Below are positions 38,804 through 51,290 of a stretch of DNA of 64,000 bases, in pieces (position 1 is the stretch's first letter; every line of letters starts with the position of its first letter). The notes beneath the pieces are model-generated. The model saw only the letters and a list, made by a program, of their open reading frames with translations. It did not search any database and was not told where the DNA came from. The DNA comes from Hesseltinella vesiculosa (Eukaryota; Mucoromycota; Mucoromycetes; Mucorales; Cunninghamellaceae): positions 434,001 to 498,000 of the forward strand of contig MCGT01000006.1 in assembly GCA_002104935.1 (NCBI GenBank), given 5' to 3'. The position numbers and the translations under genes were made by a program.

Positions 38804-41254
38804 CTTTTGGACGGTGGATCCTGAACGCCAGTCACTGATCTGTTGACAATCCTTTTATTTATTTCTTTTGCCCTCTCTTTCTTGGCTTGGGTAGTGCTTC
38901 ACATTGATCTTTCTTTGGAGTGGATGCAAGTGAATGCTGGTCAGATCATTTGTCGTGAAGGCCAACCCAGTGAGTCTATTTATATGGTATTGCATGGTCG
39001 ACTGCGTACCATCAAGGAGCAGAAAGAAGGCCACTTGGAAATCCTTGGTGAATTTGGTCATGGTGAAAGCGTAGGCGAATTGGAAGTGCTCAGTAAGTTG
39101 TGAACTATTTTTAACGAATACGCTTCTCACTTTTTTTTTTTTTTCTTTCATGCTTTGTAGCTGGCGCGCCCACAGCTTCGACGCTTCATGCAATCCGTGA
39201 TTCTGAATTGGCTCGCATGCCAAAAACGCTGTTCAATGCTCTCTCGCTACGCCATCCCGAAGTCACGCTGCAGATCTCACGCATGGTTGCCTACCGATCC
39301 TTACAGTTGCTGATGAATAAAGCCACGCCCGGCCAAGTCCCTTCAACCATGGGCCCGACCAGCACCTTCCACCTGGACGGCATCCCCGCTTCACTATCCA
39401 TGACCCAGAACAGTGAGCTGTACGGCCACAACAATGTCAATCTCAAGACCATTGGGATTCTACCGGTCAATTCTATGGTTCCACTGAACGAGTTTGCCAC
39501 CAACCTGAAGACTGCGCTGATACATGGCGTTGGAGCTTCTTGCAAGCTGCTGACCAGTGCCACCATCACGTCTGTCATGGGCAAACATGCATTCTCTCGC
39601 ATGGGTAAACTCAAGATTGCGTCGTGGCTGGCCGAACAAGAGGAACGGGCTCGCATTGTGCTTTACTTGGCCGACAGCAGCGTCAACTCACAGTGGACTC
39701 GCACGTGTATACGCCAAGCCGACTGTATTTTGCTTGTTGGCCTCGGCGATGAAGACCCAGCCGTGGGTGAGTATGAACGATTCATGATCAACATGAAAAC
39801 CACTGCCCGAAAAGAACTGGTCTTGCTCCACCGAGAACGCTCCTGTATCCCCGGCTCCACCGTCAATTGGCTCAAGGTAACGGCTCAGAATGAATGGGAA
39901 AAAAAATAGAGGTACTCATTTTTTTTTTAATGTAGAATCGTTTGTGGATCCAGGCGCATCATCATGTTTTTATGCGCTACAAACAACACACGTCGTCTTA
40001 TACACCTAACCACCTGAGCCGGCCGCCTTGGCTGGCCACTCAAGGACGTAAAATGACCAACCGATCTCTACTGATGCTGAACAAGGCCAAAGGCCAGCTC
40101 GAAAAATACTCGTCGGTGGTGCCCACTTTTGGCCGACTGTTAGAAATCAGCAAGAAACGAGGCTCTGAGCTAACCAGTGTCGATACCTTGACTCGCAATG
40201 ATTTTGCAAGGTAAACCGTCTTCCCTATTTTTTTTTTCCTCATCTCTTCTTAACATGCCGACTTTTTTTTTTTTTTTTTCTTTTGTGGTTTAGATTGGCA
40301 CGTCGTTTATGTGGCAAGTCGGTAGCTTTGGTGCTTGGTGGCGGTGGCGCACGTGGAGTGAGCCATATTGGTGTGATCCAAGCGTTGGAAGAAGCTGGCA
40401 TTCCGATCGACATGATTGGCGGAACCAGCATCGGCAGTTTTGTCGGCGGCCTGTATGCGAGGGACATGGACCTCGTCTCGACTATTGCACGCTCCAAGCT
40501 CTTTGCTGGCCGGGTCTCAAGCATCTGGCGACAGATGATGGATCTAACGTACCCAGTGACAGCTTGGTTTACCGGCCACGAATTCAACCGCGCCATCTGG
40601 AAGTGCTTGGGCGACAGCCAGATTGAAGACTTTTGGCTGCCCTACTTTGCAGTCACAACCAACATCACGTTCTCACGCATGGAGGTTCATACCACCGGGT
40701 ATGCCTGGCGATATGTGCGGGCGTCCATGTCGCTGTCTGGTTACATGCCCCCTATCTGTGACAATGGCAATATGCTGGTGGATGGCGGCTACATGGATAA
40801 CCTGCCCGTAACAGTGGCCAAGAACATGGGTGCTGACATTGTGATTGCTGTCGATGTTGCGTCGGAGGATGACACAAGCCCAGTTTACTACGGTGACTCG
40901 ATCAGCGGCTGGTGGGCCCTGTTGCACTCCTTCAACCCCTTCCGCACCTACAATATTCCAAGCATTGCCGATATCCAGAGCCGGCTGGCGTATGTCAGCA
41001 GTGTTGCCAAGCTGGAAGAAGCCAAACGCATCGACGGCACGCTGTACCTCAAGCTCCCCGTCCAGCAGTGGGGCACTCTCGAATTCGATAAGTTCAATGA
41101 CATCAAGTCCCTTGGTTATCAGATCGGCAAGGAGGTGGTGGGCAAATGGCGCAAGGCCGGTTATGCGTCTGGCCGAGTCAATGAAACGGATGATCAACAA
41201 CGCCCCATGGGCAAGCAAGTCAAAGCCAAACGTGGCCGCCGCAACAGTGTCTAG
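35677..41254 (+). CDS. NTE1: Lysophospholipase NTE1 (patatin-like, neuropathy target esterase family)
   Basis: Nte1 is an ER membrane serine esterase that deacylates phosphatidylcholine to glycerophosphocholine. Six exons give roughly 1,700 aa, near the usual size. The start [10 protein letters not shown] is followed by two N-terminal membrane segments ([32 protein letters not shown]). Three cyclic-nucleotide-binding-like domains follow: [32 protein letters not shown] with [12 protein letters not shown]; and [16 protein letters not shown] with [15 protein letters not shown]. The first two are interrupted by long Ser/Asp/His-rich inserts. The C-terminal patatin domain has the oxyanion loop GGGGARG, the nucleophile motif GTSIG and the catalytic Asp motif DGGY. 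All catalytic motifs are intact. The intron from 38768 has a T run of about 30. The stop lies about 130 bp from that of convergent UFL1. Confidence 0.95.
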
Positions 41255-41383
41255 CCTTCAGCCAACGTTCCCCTCTTCCCATTCAACATATCCGCTTGTC
41301 AAATAAACATCCATCCCCATTTGCATCTGTTGCTGTCATCACCTTTGCTGCTACGCTTCACGACTTTACTTTTGACAATAGGA

Positions 41384-44218
41384 TCACAGGTCTAAAGCGA
41401 TCTTCTGTGTTTGCTGGACCAGAGCCATGTCGATGGGAGGCTGGTCAGGCTGCTTGAAGTGAAAGAGGATCGAGGATTGGGTGCGTTCGAGAACATCCAG
41501 GACCGAGTCGTCGAGATGAGGCGATAGCTGCCGGAGGAGAGCTGGTACAAATTTTCCCGACACGTTCAAAGGTAGTTGGTGGACGTCTTGAAACAGCAGC
41601 AAGACTACGAGGTGCAAGATCAAGGGGGCTGCATTGGTCGTCAAGGGGGTTGATTTGAGTTGTTGCAAAAGCGACTGCTTGAATTCCTGATTCGTCTGCC
41701 TGCATTTTTGTCAAAAAAAAAAAAAAAAAATCAGGACCTGCATCGGTGGTGATCGTATTACTTGCGTTTGCGTTTGTTCTTGGTCCATTTCCGTCGTCCA
41801 ATCAAGTTTCTCTAGCAGTGGGTTGCTGTGGCTCTGATTCCGTATCAAAAAAGGCATGAAGGCATCCAGTTTCTAGCGGGAAGAAGACCAAAGAAGCGTT
41901 ACGGGACGCCTTTTTTTTTTTTTTTTTGTCTCTTGCTTTCTCTCTTTTACCTTGCCAGATTGCACAGCTTCATGCAAAGGCACAAGGACTTCGCGGTAGG
42001 TTGGCTCGCTGCAGACAAGGGCGGCAATGACTTCTTTTTTGTGGTCGTCCTTGACCTGATCAGGGTGTTGGATATCAGAGCCTCGGAGGCCGGTCAAGGA
42101 CACCATATCAGCTTGATCTTTGGCGTGCCACAACGTTGTCAAGAGCACGAGGAAGAATAAAAAGTCGAGGCAGCGCTGCCGGACAATGTATTTTTCCATG
42201 CTTTTCTTGGTCGAAGCATCTATTGCCAGCAAGTCCAGGGTTGTGAGAAAAGAAATAAGGGAGGCTAAAAGGCTTTTGTTTCTTCCAAGTGATTCTTACC
42301 ATCAAAGAGTCCCAGCGCTTGCTGGCTGAAGAAGAGCAGATGTCGCTGGCGATTAAGCAGCGATAGTAGATGCCGGCCTTGGTTGTCGGTCCAGGCACGG
42401 TTCGTTTGGTCTAGGCTGCAGGTTGTTGAGGCAGTACTGGGGTGGGTGAGGTAGATGGATTTCATAGCCAGGATGAGCTTGTCATTCATTGAGCGCTTGA
42501 TCTTCACTGCGACCAGCTCAGCAAAATCACGTGGCAGCTGTTGCCCTACCAAGTAACGCTGAACCTAGAAATAAAAAAAGGGAGAGGGTTGAGCTTTTGC
42601 TTGGCGAGGAAAATGAAACGGACCTCTTCGGCAGTGAATTTAACCTCGGATGGCTGGTTTTTTCTGGGTTTTGCGCTGTGGAGATGCTTGGTGTTCGTTT
42701 GCTCAGCCTGAGCACGCTGGGTGATATACGGTTGGGCCATATCGACGAGGGATTGCAAGTATTTTGGGGAGGTGATGTGGTGGCCAACGATGATGAGGCT
42801 ATCATGGCGAGAAGTAGATTTGGTAGCCTTGTTGGCGCGGGTGACGACAGACTCGGTCAAGGTCAGGGCATCCTGTATAGTGATGGCGGATGGAAATAGC
42901 GTCGGTATAGACAGCCAGGTGTCGAGGTGATCGAGAGAGGCTTCCAGGGTCTGGGTCAGGGACGGAATCACAGCACAAGCCTCGAGCAACACCAGATCTG
43001 GATTCCTCTTTTGCAGCCATTCCCTTGCTGGAGCCCATAAGATATTTTGCTCGACAGTAGTATACTCTAAAAAAAAAAAGAGGAGTGGAGAGGTTAGAAA
43101 AATAATTAAGACAAGGGGTAGGAGGACATTTCAAAAATAAAAATAAAAAAACAAGGGAGGGGATGATTAGAGTTAGACTCTTCTCCTTACCGATATACCC
43201 AGAGGCCAGTAGCAAAGACTGGACCATGGCTTCTTGTTGACCTCGATAGACATTGGGAATAAAGGTTGAGCGATCGCGGCGGCCGAGGAAGGAGCCAGGT
43301 AGGTCTTGCCTTTTGCTGATCCGATCCAGCAGAACTAGGAGAAAGCATAAAAAAAATAAAGTGAGTGTCTTGCTTGACCCACACGAGTATCAGATTTTAG
43401 TTTAATTACCATAAAATAGACTTTCCAGGGTATCCACGTCTTTTGCAAGGGTGGGCATGTACACTGGCCTAAAGAAGAAAAGATTGAGTTGAATCCTTAT
43501 TAAAAAATAAAAATTAGGCTTTTTTTTTGCGTACATGGATGCTGCGGTCAGAGCATCGAAAATGGCGTGTTCTTGGCGTTGGATGAAATCCTTTGTAAAG
43601 TATTGATCAGGGAGAGCGTCGAACTTTGTATGCGTATTCTGCAGGTCTTGAAACTGACAGGGCGAGGGAAAAATATGGGGAGATAAGTGACAGGCAGGGC
43701 TGAGCTGAGGCCATTTACCATGTCCAAGATAAATCGATGAGGTAGACTGGTTTGGTTAGTGACAGAGAGAAGAGCCAAGGAGCCCTGGTGTTCCAGTTGG
43801 TTGGTGTGTTTGGTTTTGAGTTGATCTATATAAGATCTGCGTAAAAGCAAGAGCATAAGTATGGTAGAGTTACAACATGGGTATCGTACCGGGTCATCAA
43901 AATATCATCGATTTTTGTCCAGTCTCGTTCAGTGCAAATAGATGGTAGGAAAGGTGACAATAAATGGGTATGAACATGAAGTTGATTAGCAAGGTCGGCG
44001 ATGGTGGCTCTGCCTATGGAAAAATAAGGTTAAAATGGGAGAGATGCGAGTGGATGTGTACCTTGCTGGCTTAAAGTGTCAGAGCAGGTTTGTAGGATAT
44101 AAGACCGTGACAGGTAGGCGTCGTGTTGAATGGTAGGGATGCAGTCGGGTAGCAGCCCCTTTTTGATGCCTTGCTCCATGAATTTGATAAATAGATCTTC
44201 AGGGAGGCGAACAGACAT
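41384..44218 (-). CDS. UFL1: UFM1-protein E3 ligase UFL1
   Basis: UFL1 is the ligase that attaches the ubiquitin-like modifier UFM1, working at the ER with DDRGK1 and acting on ribosomes. About ten exons. The start at 44218 gives MSVRLPEDLFIKFMEQG. Winged-helix repeats follow: GRATIADLANQLHV, SYIDQLKTKH and YFTKDFIQRQEHAIFDALT. The diagnostic central stretch is LGRRDRSTFIPNVYRG, QQEAMVQSLLLASGYIEYTT, which lines up with the human UFL1 region ending in NGYLEF. Later exons (VKFTAEEVQRYLVGQQLP, ELVAVKIKRSMNDKL) and the leucine-rich C-terminus (LILHLVVLLLFQDVHQ) also fit. Budding and fission yeasts lack the pathway, so its presence points to an early-diverging fungus. Inner exon borders are partly uncertain. 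It shares a 387-bp promoter with SHO1. Confidence 0.85.
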
Positions 44219-44605
44219 TGAAATTCAATAAATGACGTTAAATATCAATAAACTAGATTTCAATAGGGAAGAAAAAAGGAGAGGGGTGATACAGTTTTTA
44301 ATACAAAGAGATCTAATTGTGTATAGAAAAAAAGGTTAAAGGTAAAAAAAAAAAAAAAAAAAAAGAGGAGGAAAAGGGGACCACGGCGTTTTCATGACGA
44401 TCGGGTTTGAAAGGCCTTTTTTTTTCTACGAAAGCAGGAATGCATTTTTCTTTCTTCTTTTCCCAATTTCTCTAGTTGACTCTTATTATTTTCCTGGTGG
44501 AAAACCCCTTTACTTTCGTTCATTCCTTCGTTTTTTTTTCTTTTTATTATTTACGGCTAATTTTTATTTCATTCGTTTTTTCTCTTTTCCTTTCTACCTG
44601 TTACA
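44219..44605. promoter_or_regulatory. Bidirectional promoter UFL1 / SHO1
   Basis: These 387 bases lie between divergent start codons. An A-run (20 A) lies near 44345-44364 and a long C/T-rich leader precedes SHO1. No further site was recognised. Confidence 0.5.
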
Positions 44606-45895
44606 ATGGTCACCGACAAAAGCAAATTATCACACAATCCTTTTCTCATAGCCACCACGGTCTTGGCTGTGGTAAGTGTGCATAGGAAAATTTCCCAATT
44701 CCCCCTTTTTTATACTTATACGGCTATGTCTCCTTTTTTGATAGGTTGCACTGTTTGTAGCCGTAGCAGGCGCGTGTACACTAAAGGTGCTACAAGGTGC
44801 CTGGTGGATTGTTGCCTATGAAGGTATTCTTCTGCTGGGCTTCATCATGATCTTCATGCGTGGCACTTTGGCTCAATACCGCTTGGCTGTAAGTTTTTTT
44901 TTTTTAATTTTCAGAGATCCAACTTACTCATCTCTCCCTTGTTTCATACCCTGTCACCCACACACACGCACGCACACGCCTTTTTCTTTGTTACAACATC
45001 CTTTTCTTTGCCCCTTTTGTCGGCTCCTCCCTTTTTTTTTCTCCAAATTTGCTATTTTTTTTTTTTTTTTTGGACACCTCCTTTTTCCGGTCTCTAGATG
45101 CTTTCCTTTTTGGCAATCAGCATCCCATTATTAACGATCCAAATCGACTTTGTGCTCCAATATTCCAAATCGTCCCAATTAAACCATGTCGCTTCCAACT
45201 GCTATGCGGCAGGTTATATTGGTCTGGCTGTCATTCAGTACATCTGGGTCCTTGTGCTGGGAAGTGAACCTCGAAGCTACCTCGGTCATTTTGCCCAAGA
45301 CGATTCCTCTGCTGTCAGCAGCATTGTCGAACCCCACTTTTACAACGAAAAGATGCACCTAGATAACCACAACCCCGATGGCATGCAAGATTTTAGCCAA
45401 GTCCTTGTCACCCCACAACAAGCCGCCATGACCCAACCACCAGCGTCCATTGTCACCACCACTCATTCCGACAATTACGCCCCTACCTCGGCCAAAACCA
45501 TCGCCACCACCATCTCCCAAGGTCCCGTAAGCACCTTGGATACTAATGACTGTGTCGAAGCCATCCATGCCTGTAAGTCTCCCAAGAGCCTGCTCAATCC
45601 ATTGGAAGAAAAACCGTGCCGATATGCTGATCATCCCTCTTCTTTTAATCTCCTCCAGATCAAGCCAATCCTCAAGATCCTAACGAGCTTAGCTTCGAAA
45701 AGAACGAGGTCCTGCAGGTATTAGATCGCAAGGGTAACTGGTGGCAAGCAAGAAAATCCGATGGTACAGTGGGCATCATCCCAAGCAATTATGTAAGCCA
45801 TTGGAAAAAAAATTGCACCTCTACAATTGATCCCTTGCTGACTCTCTCTTTTTCAATACCCGTCCTTGCTCCAGTTCCGACCAGCACAAAATTAA
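44606..45895 (+). CDS. SHO1: Osmosensor Sho1 (four membrane helices plus SH3)
   Basis: Sho1 is a plasma-membrane sensor and scaffold feeding the HOG osmostress MAP-kinase branch and filamentous growth signalling. Five exons (44606-44671, 44745-44888, 45098-45572, 45659-45792, 45875-45895) give 279 aa. Residues about 10-115 form four membrane helices ([66 protein letters not shown]). A Thr/Ser-rich linker follows. The SH3 domain comprises [31 protein letters not shown] and GIIPSNY. The last exon is 21 nt and ends FRPAQN. If the final intron were kept, the frame would run on about 50 residues to a TGA at 45952-45954, but the spliced end fits the family better. It lacks nothing expected of the family. 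Confidence 0.9.
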
Positions 45896-47565
45896 CATTG
45901 CGAAAAAAAAATCATAAAAAAATTAGAAAACTGCTCGTCCTTACCCTTGTTTGAATGATTCACCACCCTCCTTACTTTCACGTTTTTAACATCTCCCTCC
46001 TCCAACTTTTCCATTGTTTAGTATTTTTTTTAACATATTTATTTTAAAGTTAAGCAGTGACGTGAATGAAGTAAACGTCAAAAGGCAAAAAAAAAAAAAA
46101 AAAATCAATGTCAGCGAGAGGGTGAAAGTTAGGATCATGCAGGCAAAATGATATGTGGGGAGCTGGGACACAGACATCCCCTAAAATGATGTGGCTAAAG
46201 TAGTCGCTCTGGTGACTCCCAACCTGTCTCAAATATTGATCTCAGCCAGATCTGGTCAACCTGGCCTCTACTTTACCCCACACTCAACCACACATGGACA
46301 GAGCATTTCACTCTCATCCCATTCCATGATGTAATCTCTCTACGAAATAATTGCCAACATTAAATTGATCAACCGTTGGCTGGGCAACTTCGGCCCAGTC
46401 GCTTCATCATTATCATTCTCGCTAGCCTGCCCATCTGGTAAAATTAACGGATGCCTCTCAAAACTTTCTACCTAAATGGAACTATATTCAATGTTGCATG
46501 GTTGCAGAATCTCATGAATGATGGCATTCTTGCGAAAAGCTAGTCGATTGGTGAAGAATGCCCAGCCTACTTGATTCGCGTTTTCGACAACGTCGATCCC
46601 CAGTCAAAAACAAGGCGACCTACACTTCTGCCATTGAATTAGAGCACCCGTCAGTCTTTTTTTTTTTTTTAAAAAAAAAAAAGTCGCTGTTGTACAGTAG
46701 TGATCTATAGCAGTCCAGTTTTAAATAGTGGTCCCGTAACTCTTAGGATCCCCCAAAACCTGGCGACGCGGCGGAGGTGTCAACAGGCACATTGCTTTTC
46801 ACGAAAGGACTAAATAAATTGGCCAATCAAAATCTAAATGGCCAATGCTGAAAGCCTACTGTCGACAGCAGGTTGTTTCAGTCTCGAAGCTTTTCTTTTC
46901 TTTTCTTTTCTTTGAACCTTCTTCCCTCAATTCATTGCACGAATAGCTCTTGGTACTTTACAAAATACCTTGACCAAAAAAGAGTGGCTGCAAAAAGCAC
47001 ACTTTTCGATACGATCCAACTTCCTCATGCAAGACCAAAGCGGAGATTTGGCAATCCAATTTTTATCTCATTTTTGAAAAAAAAAAAAAAAAAATTAAAC
47101 GCTGCACAGCACTTTGATCAATACGAATTTTGGGTGAGTACACAGATGGATGAATGAAGATGATACTGAAAGAATCAGGCCAATTGATGAAGGTCGCCCA
47201 GCCAGCTTTACTCAGTTTCGCTTTGACACCTCCGAATCCCGAGCTAAAAAAAAAGAAAAATCGACTTTTTCGCAAGGGGATCCCCAGACTTTCCAATCAA
47301 ATATCGCAGTGCAGAATTGTTCTAAATAAATTCACTTCAAATCTTGCAAACCAGTACAAAATGATGAGAAACGACCTTGATTAAATATTGCAGCTCTCAG
47401 ACATCGAGGGAAGAGCTAGATAGACATAATAACTTGAAGTGTCGGACGGGTTGACGTGTCCCTGTTTCTCTCTACAAAAAAAAATGTGATGATCATCACT
47501 CTTGTCAAGCATGTAAAAAATAAATAAAAAAAAATGCCACACGAATCAACGAACAGGTCTGTCAT
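45896..47565. other. Convergent intergenic region with repeat copies
   Basis: About 1.7 kb between the SHO1 and desaturase stop codons. It contains an A17 run near 46087, a near-palindromic T-run/A-run junction at 46657-46682, a weak minus-strand repeat resemblance near 46355-46400 and a clear plus-strand copy at 47097-47275. No gene was recognised. Confidence 0.4.
47097..47275 (+). repeat. Dispersed non-coding repeat, copy B
   Basis: It begins AAACGCTGCACAGCAC and includes GATGATACTGAAAGAATCA, AAGGTCGCCCAGCCAGC, CGCTTTGACACCTCCGAAT and an A-rich end before AAAAATCGAC. It matches the reverse complement of 52462-52658 over nearly its whole length and copy A over its right two thirds. Confidence 0.7.
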
Positions 47566-49234
47566 TTATTCAGGCATAGTCCAGGTCTTTTTGACCATGC
47601 GTTGGGAGACGGTCTCGGCTAAATGAAGCGTGTGGAGCACTTCCAGGGTGCCATGATAGAAATCTGTCACATGATAATTGACATGATGCTTTTTACAAAG
47701 GGCTTCAACGCGAGGTTGGATGGTGCCAAGATGATGCCGAGGTAACATGGGGAAAAGCTGTCACGAAATAAAAAAAAAATGAAACCCGGATCAAGCGCAT
47801 GTGTCCTCTCTTTTCTTCCCCTTACATGATGTTCAATTTGATAGTTCAATCCGCCGGTCATCCATCCACCGACGACGCCTAGTTTGATGTTACGACTGGT
47901 GATGGCCTGAATTTCAAAAAAGCCGAGGTCTTTTGCGACAGACTTGCTGATAACTGGCATACCGTTGTGATTGAGAGCAAAGACGATGGAGAGCAGGTAG
48001 CCGGCGACGGCCTGGCTAAGGGTAAAAAACATAAGCCTATGGGTGAGATCGCCGATCCAGAAATAGGTCATTGTCGCGAACAAGAGCCAATGAGAGATGA
48101 GGCATGCGGCTTCATAGGCACGCAGTGACTTGGATCGGTTGACAGCTCCAACCTGGATGATATACAGGAGCGATTGGATAGCCCAGGACGCACGGGCCAA
48201 GCCAATGACAAAAAAGTAATAGCGTGTTTGATAGGGAAGGATGTAGCGTGCCAGCCAATGGGTCAGGTCTTTGTTCTGGATGGCCTGCTCGTCTTGCAGT
48301 GTGCCGTAGTAATAAGCAGTAGTATACTCGTCCCACAGCAAAACAGGTGCCGTGTCAATGTCGGGATCGTCACCACTCACGTTGGTGCTAGCATGATGTG
48401 TGTTGTGTTTGTTTTTCCACCTAACACGACGAAAAAAAAAAGCGATGGGCTTGGAAATTTCTCCCTACTGGCTAATTTGGTCTCTCCTCGTTGGGCATAT
48501 ACCAAGCCCATGGTCTAACGACCACACCCCTTTTTTTTTCGTGAATGACTTACCATGACAGAGCAAACCCTTGACAAAAATCGCCGAGGAAGACGAGCAC
48601 AACATCGTTCCAGAACCGATGACTGAAGACTTGATGATGGCCAAAGTCATGCGCTAGCCAACCACATTGCTGCCAAAAGAGCCCCATTAGACACGATGCC
48701 ATGACGACAGCCACAGAGGAGATTTGGCCAAAAGTATACAAGAGGATGCACGACAGCCCGCCGATCAACAATGTAGAGATGAATTTGAAGAGGTAGTACC
48801 ATGGACTGGCAATGAATTTTCCGCTTTGTTCGAGCTCGCGACGTAGTTGGCGCATGTCGTGCTCAAACTCCAGCTTTTGATGGCGACCACCAGGGATATA
48901 TTTGGTGTCAGTGTCTCCGACATAATAGTTAGCGAGCAATTCAAAGGCAGAATCTGGATGCATAGCTTGGAACACGTCTATGGCAATTAAAAAAGGGGAA
49001 GAAGTAGAGGGTAGTTAACAATGGGACCCGACGTTTTCAAGCAAGCAGATGGGGCGTACCTGAGGCATCCTTGCCAACATGAGTCAAAAGTACCTTAGCA
49101 CCTCCAGGATGTTCGTTCACAAACTCGGAAACGTCGTAAATCTTATTTTGAATGTAGATCAACGAGGGTTTATCTGCAAGGGAGTATTAAGACGGCAGTG
49201 CTTTCAATCATAGATATATCCTACCGGAGTCCAT
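47566..49234 (-). CDS. Front-end fatty acid desaturase with cytochrome b5 domain (delta-6 type)
   Basis: It inserts a double bond between the carboxyl end and an existing one (linoleate to gamma-linolenate is expected for delta-6) and acts in the ER membrane. Order: a cytochrome b5 domain with heme motif HPGG (DVSEFVNEHPGG); hydrophobic helices; histidine box 1 HDFGHH; box 2 HNTHH (WWKNKHNTHHAS); membrane segments; and box 3 with Gln, QIEHH (GGLNYQIEHH). Gln in box 3 marks front-end enzymes. DDPDIDTAPVLLWDE and ILPYQTRYYFFVIGLARASW resemble Mucoromycota delta-6 enzymes strongly, though a sphingolipid delta-8 enzyme has the same layout. Five exons. The start given (ATG at 49234, MDSDKPSLIY) leaves a short N-terminus. 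The frame stays open upstream (ENPVQDQSKHAFI), and a further 5' exon between 49260 and 49660 is possible. Confidence 0.9.
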
Positions 49235-50639
49235 GATAAATGCGTGCTTGCTTTGGTCTTGAACAGGGTTCTCTGAAAGGAAAACTTGAAAGGAGAACAG
49301 GTCTGAAAAGAAGACACAAAAAAAAAATGAGAAAGAAAAAAAAGAGCCACATGTTGGAGAACTAACCATTTTTAGTGATTGGCAAGGCAGGCGCAAAAAA
49401 AAAAAAAAAATAAAAAAAAAGCCTGACGAGGTGACACAGCCCTAGCCATGGTCCCTTTTTTTTGCGAAAAAAAAAAGGAGGTTCAAGGGCTTCAGCACAA
49501 ACACTGTACTGGCTTCTGGGCTGCGACGGGTGAGTTGTCGGCATGAATTTTCGTGATTAAGCAGACCAGAAACAAGACTTGTAACCCAAAAAAAAAAAAA
49601 AAAAGAAAAATCAGGCGACGTGGTATGCCACATGTTATCAGCCGACATTTTATGGAACAATCAAAACCACCCGAGAGAGGACCGGGTTTGCAGGTGATTT
49701 AAGTGCAAGGAAAAAAAGTATAAAAAACGGCACACCAAAATAGGGGGTCATGAAAACTCTCATCATCAAAAGCTGTCGGCCATGCACCTATTCGCCTAGA
49801 TGATACATAGAAAACCATGGGTCGTTGTACAGCGAAACCCTTTTGTGCCATCATGTTGGATCAGGAAAATGATCACCTCGTATGCGCCAAATTTGGATCA
49901 ATTAGCTGATATGTTTTTTTGGGATATTTTTTCTTGCTGAAGGCTCTTTCAAAGAACGAAACAGCGAGTGAAGAAAAAAAGGAAAAAAGTGGGCCTACCA
50001 GAGTCAGTGCGCGTCAATAAATCATCGAAAATATGATTTCACCAATCCATCCAAGATTTTTCATAATCGTAGCCCATGGTGAGAGGTAATAATGACTGAA
50101 ATTACAAGCCTCCTTGACACAACATCGGTGAGCTAGTAGGGTTTAACAATCTCCAAGTAAAAAAAAAAAAAAAAAAAAGACCTTAGTAGCCAGGGGGGGG
50201 GCGAAGAAAAAGCAATATGAAAGTTTGCTATGCAACGTATCTGTCACCCACACTGGTATAATATGTCGGATGAAGTTGGTCGCCGGAAATTGCGTTGAAA
50301 AAAAAAATGAAATCGAGGTTGCCGTGGCAACCGAAACATCCTAATTTGTAAGCTGCGAGTGAAACATGGAGCTATGCAGTACTAGGCTATGGGAAAACGA
50401 TACTGAAACATTCCAATTCCATGGCAGTGTGCAGCAAAAAAAAAAAACGCGCTAGATGCAGGCACTGTAGTATTACTGTAACTATGAAATTCTTCTTAAA
50501 CATCACCCGACGCAAAAATAAAAATAAAAAAAGAGCGGCAATGTACAATACAAAGGAACAGAGGCTGCTGAAAGAAACAGGAGGTTCAAATGATCCCTGG
50601 GGAAAAACTTGAAATGGCACAAGTCCTTCCCAAAAAAAA

Positions 50640-51290
50640 AAAAAACTACTCAAAATCGCTTAGATTAAGCTATGGTCGCGTTACTTTGAAAAAAAAAATT
50701 AGCGATTTTCCCGCGCGTGAAAAACCCAAATTCCAAAAACAAAATACGGGGACCTACAACAGGGACAGCCCGGGTGTGAAAAAATCACCATATTTAGACA
50801 TAGACAAAAAAGTGTCAAGTTTAAGCAAATACTTGCCTTCAATGGGAATGAAAATAATTGTGAGCGATATATTTTTCTTTATATGGGTGGTGGATTTTTT
50901 GAAAAAATACATGCCTTTTCAAGGCAATTGACCCTTTTATGGCATGTATTTTTTCAAAAAATCCACCACCCATATAAAGAAAAATATATCGCTCACAATT
51001 ATTTTCATTCCCATTGAAGGAAAATATTTGTTTAAAATTGACATTTTTTTGGATTGTCTAAATATGGAGGTTTTTTCGAACCTGGAGACAGAGTGACAGT
51101 CAGACACTATGCACACTCACTGCATCCTGGTTTGGGACCCCGCTCAGACTTTGACTTTTTTCACGCGTGCCCTGGGGATGCCGTTGGCAAAATCACCCAT
51201 TTTTTTTTTCAAGATGATCGCATTCTGCCACCAAAGCAAAGTGCCTTGGCTTAATCAAAATGATTTTGAGACCCCAGTATTTTTTAAGAG
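50640..51290. repeat. Large inverted repeat (foldback-like) with perfect 80-nt core
   Basis: Bases 50836-50915 and 50941-51020 are exact reverse complements, separated by a 25-base loop. Outward the match continues with substitutions (50788-50835 against 51021-51067, sharing CCATATTTAGACA), then with gaps out to about 50640 and 51290 (shared CTCAAAATC, GATTAAGC, TTGAAAAAAAAAAT, CGCGTGAAAAA). Identity falls with distance from the centre. No transposase gene was found near it. Confidence 0.9.

Noticed and set aside
46657..46682. T-run followed by A-run hairpin
   Set aside because: Such homopolymer pairs are common by chance in this AT-run-rich genome and no function can be supported.
50590..50931. 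113-aa frame entering the left arm of the inverted repeat
   Set aside because: Looked at as a possible transposase remnant, but no DDE or other motif is visible and the other arm has no matching long frame.
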